Shown here: positions 45,833-48,660 of the stretch, in pieces
Position numbering within the stretch: position 1 is the stretch's first letter
Layout of the letters: every line of letters starts with the position of its first letter
From: Fragilaria crotonensis
Taxonomy: Eukaryota > Bacillariophyta > Fragilariophyceae > Fragilariales > Fragilariaceae
Length of the DNA: 48,660 nucleotides
NCBI GenBank assembly: GCA_022925895.1
Contig: JAKSYS010000492.1
Location: 1-48,660 of the forward strand
Reading direction: 5' to 3'
Made by a program: the position numbers and the translations under genes
Notes under the pieces: generated by a model
Told to the model about the DNA's origin: nothing
Database searches by the model: none
What the model saw: the letters and a program-made list of their open reading frames with translations, nothing else

Positions 45833-47315
45833 ACATCCACACAGATGGGTCGGCGACAGAGAATGCAGAGAAGATTAGCTTGAGCTGATGGCGCTGGAGC
45901 CGATGTGTTGTTGCGGCGTTGTCCTGTGTGGGTGCGGTGGTGTGCGTCGTTGTCCAACGACGACATTTCTCACACAATTGAATGCCTTGTCCTTCACCTT
46001 TTGGACGTCGCAGTTCCAGGAGGTGGGGTACCGTGCGCCAAGACTGAGTTTTGTGAGCTCCAGTTGCGTTGGTTGGAGTTCCGTTTCCAGGGACATTCTT
46101 GCGACCATTTTTATTCCTTTCCGGACACTTGTTGGACCAATGACCTGGTTTGCCACAGTTGTGACAATTGCCCTTCTTCGGTGTGTCCTGGCGAGGCGTC
46201 TGAGATTGGATCAGATTTAGAACTTCAGCTCGCGTGATTGCAGAACCTTCTGGCAGGGCGACATTTCCAAACGTCGCTGACGGAACACGAGTGTCAGTGG
46301 CATGACTGGCTGGTGGCCATTCCTTCCTGTCGTACTGGAGGCGATATGCGTCTTCAGCTTGTCGACAAACATCTTGGTAAGTCAATTTTTCGCTCACCAT
46401 GTGTGCTTGCGCCGCTGACTTCTCCTTGTAGCCAATGTCGAGCAGAGCTTGATCAAGCTTTTGCTTCGTGGCACGCAGCTGAAAGCGAAAGTCTTCGTTA
46501 CCTGATCCGCCGGCAAGGAGGAATGTCTTCAGCATCGTAAGTGTCAAGTTGTGGTCGTATTGACCAGCGGTCGTCAACTCACGAGCGTCCTTGCGGAAAT
46601 CAGATGCGAGCAGCTCGAGATTCTCGCCAGCGTACTGCGATGGATGGCGGGCCTTAATCGCAGCCTTCAGGTCTTCGAAACGTTCAATGGACGTCGATTG
46701 AATGGTTTTGATGAGTTGCAACCAAACAATGTGGAAAGAGTCCGAGTCTTCTGTCTTCTCTTGGATTTTGCTCATGAGAGCAGGTGAGAGCGACGAGAGC
46801 ACGAACTTGACGGCAGCGCGATCATTACTCTTGTCGTACTTGTCGTACAACATGAGTTGCTCAGCGCTGAGAGCCTTGGCGGTTTGGATAGTGTAACGAG
46901 AATGGCTTTTGACGACGTTCGTCATCAGCAGCTCATTCTCGGGGTCGGGAAGGTATGCGATGCTGTCCATTCCACAGTCGGTGAGATGATCCCAAACGGC
47001 GTTTTGGAAATCAATGAGGCTGCTGGTCGGGAAAAGGGTGTTGGCAAGCCAGTGCGGCGGTAGTTGTAACCTTTCTGCGAAGCACCAGCGTGGACGGGTC
47101 GGAGTTGATTCGGGAAGTGATCTCGTCGCTGGCGCTTGGATCAAGACCGATCCAGCCGGCGAGCTTCCCTCCGGTCCAGGCGGACCAGTCGTCCTGGAGA
47201 GCGAGACGACGTTACCCATAATGGGCTTTACGGGTCTGTCGGAGGTGACGGGGTCACTGACAGGTGTCGGAGACGTGGTGGTGACGGGGTCACCAGTAGG
47301 AGTCGGAGACGCCAT
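45735..47315 (-). pseudogene. gag: Copia Gag (capsid and zinc knuckle), frame runs out before protease
   Basis: ATG at 47315 opens a frame of about 526 residues with a Pro/Thr/Ser-rich start (MASPTPTGDPVTTTSPTPVS). A helical capsid-like core follows (UBN2/gag-polypeptide type: KYDKSNDRAAVKFVLSSLSP, FEDLKAAIKARHPSQYAGEN, LTMLKTFLLAGG). A CCHC zinc knuckle comes near residue 385 (GNCHNCGKPGHWSNKCPER). The protein structures the virus-like particle and packages RNA. The frame ends in a non-homologous tail just past the knuckle region, where a fused Gag-Pol would be expected to continue, so a frameshift separates it from the protease. Confidence 0.85.
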
Positions 47316-47598
47316 CTTAGACTAACGTGGTGCGTGTCTTGGGGTGCTGGGAGCAATGAACACGGAGTGTTGACGTTGGAGAACGTACGTCGCTGGATCG
47401 ACGGTAGTAGAGTAGTCGGAGACTAGATAGACAGTCGAACGGAGTTGACTGGGCTGCAGCGGAGAGCGACGAGTACTGTCGAGTACTTCGTTAGATCGGA
47501 GATCGGTGAGGAGCTTTGGTAAAGCTCTGGTAGTCCTTGGGAAGGAGTTGGCTTGAAGAAGCGTTAGGGTGTTAGCCTATAATTTGGGCAAAATAACC

Positions 47599-48006
47599 AC
47601 TTGAGAGTCGCTGCCGGAGGCTGTACTCTAATCGTAGCTACTAGTATTCGGTACCGTACCGTAGGACAGTAGATTCGCGAAGGTTTTTCTCTACACTAAC
47701 AGTAAGTGCTTGGGAGAGCCTTTCACAAATAGTAGGTCCTAAAATTATAAACTAAAATGTAGCAAATAAAGTGAGCTTTGAAATGGCTCAAGAGATATGT
47801 CAGGTAGATCATATCAAGTTGAATTCACCTCATTGGATGAGGTAACATAAACACCATTTCATATCTTGTCGGTCTTGACAAGTAGCTAATTATACCGTCC
47901 ACATTTAGAATCGTGCATTGTTCTGTTTCACATGTATGACCTCACAGTACGATGACGTACGCTGCGGAGCAGCACAGTACGGTCGTTAAAGTCATCAGTT
48001 TCAACT
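47599..48006 (-). repeat. 5' LTR of the copia element
   Basis: 408 bp and the promoter-bearing copy for minus-strand transcription. The U3-side third (in element orientation) holds three to four GTAC sites and a CRE-like ACGTCA inside CGTACGTCATCGTAC. On the minus strand the LTR is followed by GGTTATTTTGCCCAAATTATAG, the expected place for a primer binding site; I cannot match it to a particular tRNA. Confidence 0.93.
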
Positions 48007-48011
48007 GGCGT
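48007..48011. repeat. Target site duplication GGCGT, right copy
   Basis: Matches 40731-40735 and places the LTR borders at ACTTGAG (left) and TYAACT (right) on the plus strand. Confidence 0.8.
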
Positions 48012-48352
48012 GTACGGGTACCTTGTACCTTGTACTCCATCACGACTGGTACTGTAGTACAGCATTAACTCCAAAACCCAAAACATATACAGTATACAGT
48101 ATGCATACGACGAGTATGCACAACTGCAGACGCCAATTCAATAACTTCAAAATGTGGAACACGGACGAACGTGCTCTATTCCATTGGGACGAAAATGCGT
48201 CGCTGATGTACTCGCACTTGTTCGAAGTTGACAGCAGACGAAGTCGACGATCTCATCTGCATGTTCGACAGACTACCTCTACCTGGTATCGAAAAGCAGT
48301 CTGGTTGCGTGAAGTCTAGTGTGCAACCCTTCAAAGTCTTGATTCCGCAACC
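48012..48352. other. Upstream region of the terminal carrier gene
   Basis: GTAC motifs (GTGTACGGGTACCTTGTACCTTGTACTCC, GGTACTGTAGTAC) at 48010-48060, then AGTATACAGTATGCATAC near 48090. A 98-residue plus-strand frame (48023-48319) overlaps this and is considered noise. The copia insertion lies immediately before the GTAC cluster. Confidence 0.45.
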
Positions 48353-48660
48353 ATGAACTCTTTCTCATTCACACGCGTCCATCGCCTGAGGTACAACGTG
48401 CCAATGATTTGCTTCGTGCTCCTTCTGATAGTCATATGTTGCCAAGCCAGGGCTACTGTCACTTATCCATTGACATTTCGAGCTGGAAGCACTGCTACTC
48501 CTGCCAGTCCGCAAGGACCGCTGTTGTTGTTTCTCAACACTATCAAGGAGGCTCGCCGTCATTTGGCAGCGGCTGCTGTTGCCCGATCCGTCTCGATTTT
48601 CGCAATGTACCCAGTGGACACCATCAAGACACGCATCCAAATGGACCAAGCAAATGCATT
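48353..48660 (+). CDS. Mitochondrial carrier family protein with N-terminal signal-peptide-like segment (partial)
   Basis: ATG at 48353 (CAACCATGAAC) opens a frame that is still open at the window end, 102 codons. Residues about 16-34 are a strong hydrophobic signal (NVPMICFVLLLIVICCQARA), followed by a polar Thr/Ser/Pro linker. Then comes the first helix of a carrier domain: ARSVSIFAMYPVDTIKTRIQ, with the family signature PxDxxK (Pro87, Asp89, Lys92). Typical mitochondrial carriers have no cleavable hydrophobic signal; in a diatom such an N-terminus could direct the protein to the ER or the complex plastid envelope. The substrate is unknown because the protein is truncated by the window. Confidence 0.75.
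   Translation, partial: MNSFSFTRVHRLRYNVPMICFVLLLIVICCQARATVTYPLTFRAGSTATPASPQGPLLLFLNTIKEARRHLAAAAVARSVSIFAMYPVDTIKTRIQMDQANA

Larger units (their letters stand above)
40736..48006 (-). mobile_element. Ty1/copia LTR retrotransposon, minus-strand orientation
   Basis: The 7271-bp element has 407- and 408-bp LTRs that differ at about five bases and one T-run indel (about 98.5 percent identical). GGCGT is present just outside both ends (40731-40735 and 48007-48011), a 5-bp target duplication. Coding order on the minus strand is gag with zinc knuckle, protease, integrase, reverse transcriptase, RNase H, which is copia order (integrase before RT). A purine-rich tract (GAATGAAAGGGAG on the minus strand) abuts the 3' LTR. 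Reading frames are interrupted several times, although the young LTRs indicate recent insertion. Diatom genomes contain many copia lineages; I do not assign one. Confidence 0.93.

Overview
This is nuclear DNA from a photosynthetic stramenopile, most likely a diatom. The evidence is short GT-AG introns (about 60-220 nt), two or three proteins whose N-termini look like signal peptides with the diatom plastid-type junction (hydrophobic stretch then SDAF, NSF or HGFA), a secreted protein dominated by Pro-Thr repeats, an ALDH12-type P5C dehydrogenase and a Ty1/copia retrotransposon. I do not claim a genus.

Layout. 3-5190: a 5.2 kb element with perfect 19-bp terminal inverted repeats, relics of a hAT-like transposase and a large foldback built from tandem units. 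6022-8145: secreted PT-repeat protein with a choice-of-anchor A domain; a truncated inverted copy lies at 16948-17370. 9178-10184: two small unknown genes. 10468-12759 (-): catalase-peroxidase KatG with three apparent frame slips. 13426-14031: Gly/Tyr- and Cys-rich membrane protein. 14714-16570: acidic plastid-targeted coiled-coil protein. 17371-19692: mostly empty. 19693-21485: KOW-repeat acidic protein. 21610-22612 (-): ribosomal protein eS1 (RPS3A). 23255-24288: actin capping protein beta. 24267-25455 (-): membrane/EF-hand protein. 26392-27560: CvfB-like S1/winged-helix protein with repeated winged helices. 27652-29001 (-): thylakoid ChaN/Tiki-type protein. 29699-32308: MUS81 endonuclease. 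33244-34588 (-): mitochondrial carrier family protein. 35337-37083 (-): P5C dehydrogenase. 37682-38531 (-): minisatellite reading frame. 39014-40413 (-): PHD-PWWP protein. 40736-48006: copia retrotransposon inserted on the minus strand, flanked by GGCGT. 48353-end: a second carrier-family protein with a signal-peptide-like start, cut by the window edge.

The genes are ordinary single transcription units, not an operon or a visible pathway cluster. Two properties cut across the window. First, nearly every region upstream of a gene start holds a cluster of GTAC-centred palindromes (such as GGTACCAGGTACC and TACTGGAGTAC), while regions between convergent genes mostly lack them; the copia LTRs carry GTAC sites too. 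Second, about half of the recognisable conserved genes are interrupted by 1-2 nt slips, several in short homopolymers, which suggests residual assembly indels unless many of these genes are recent pseudogenes.
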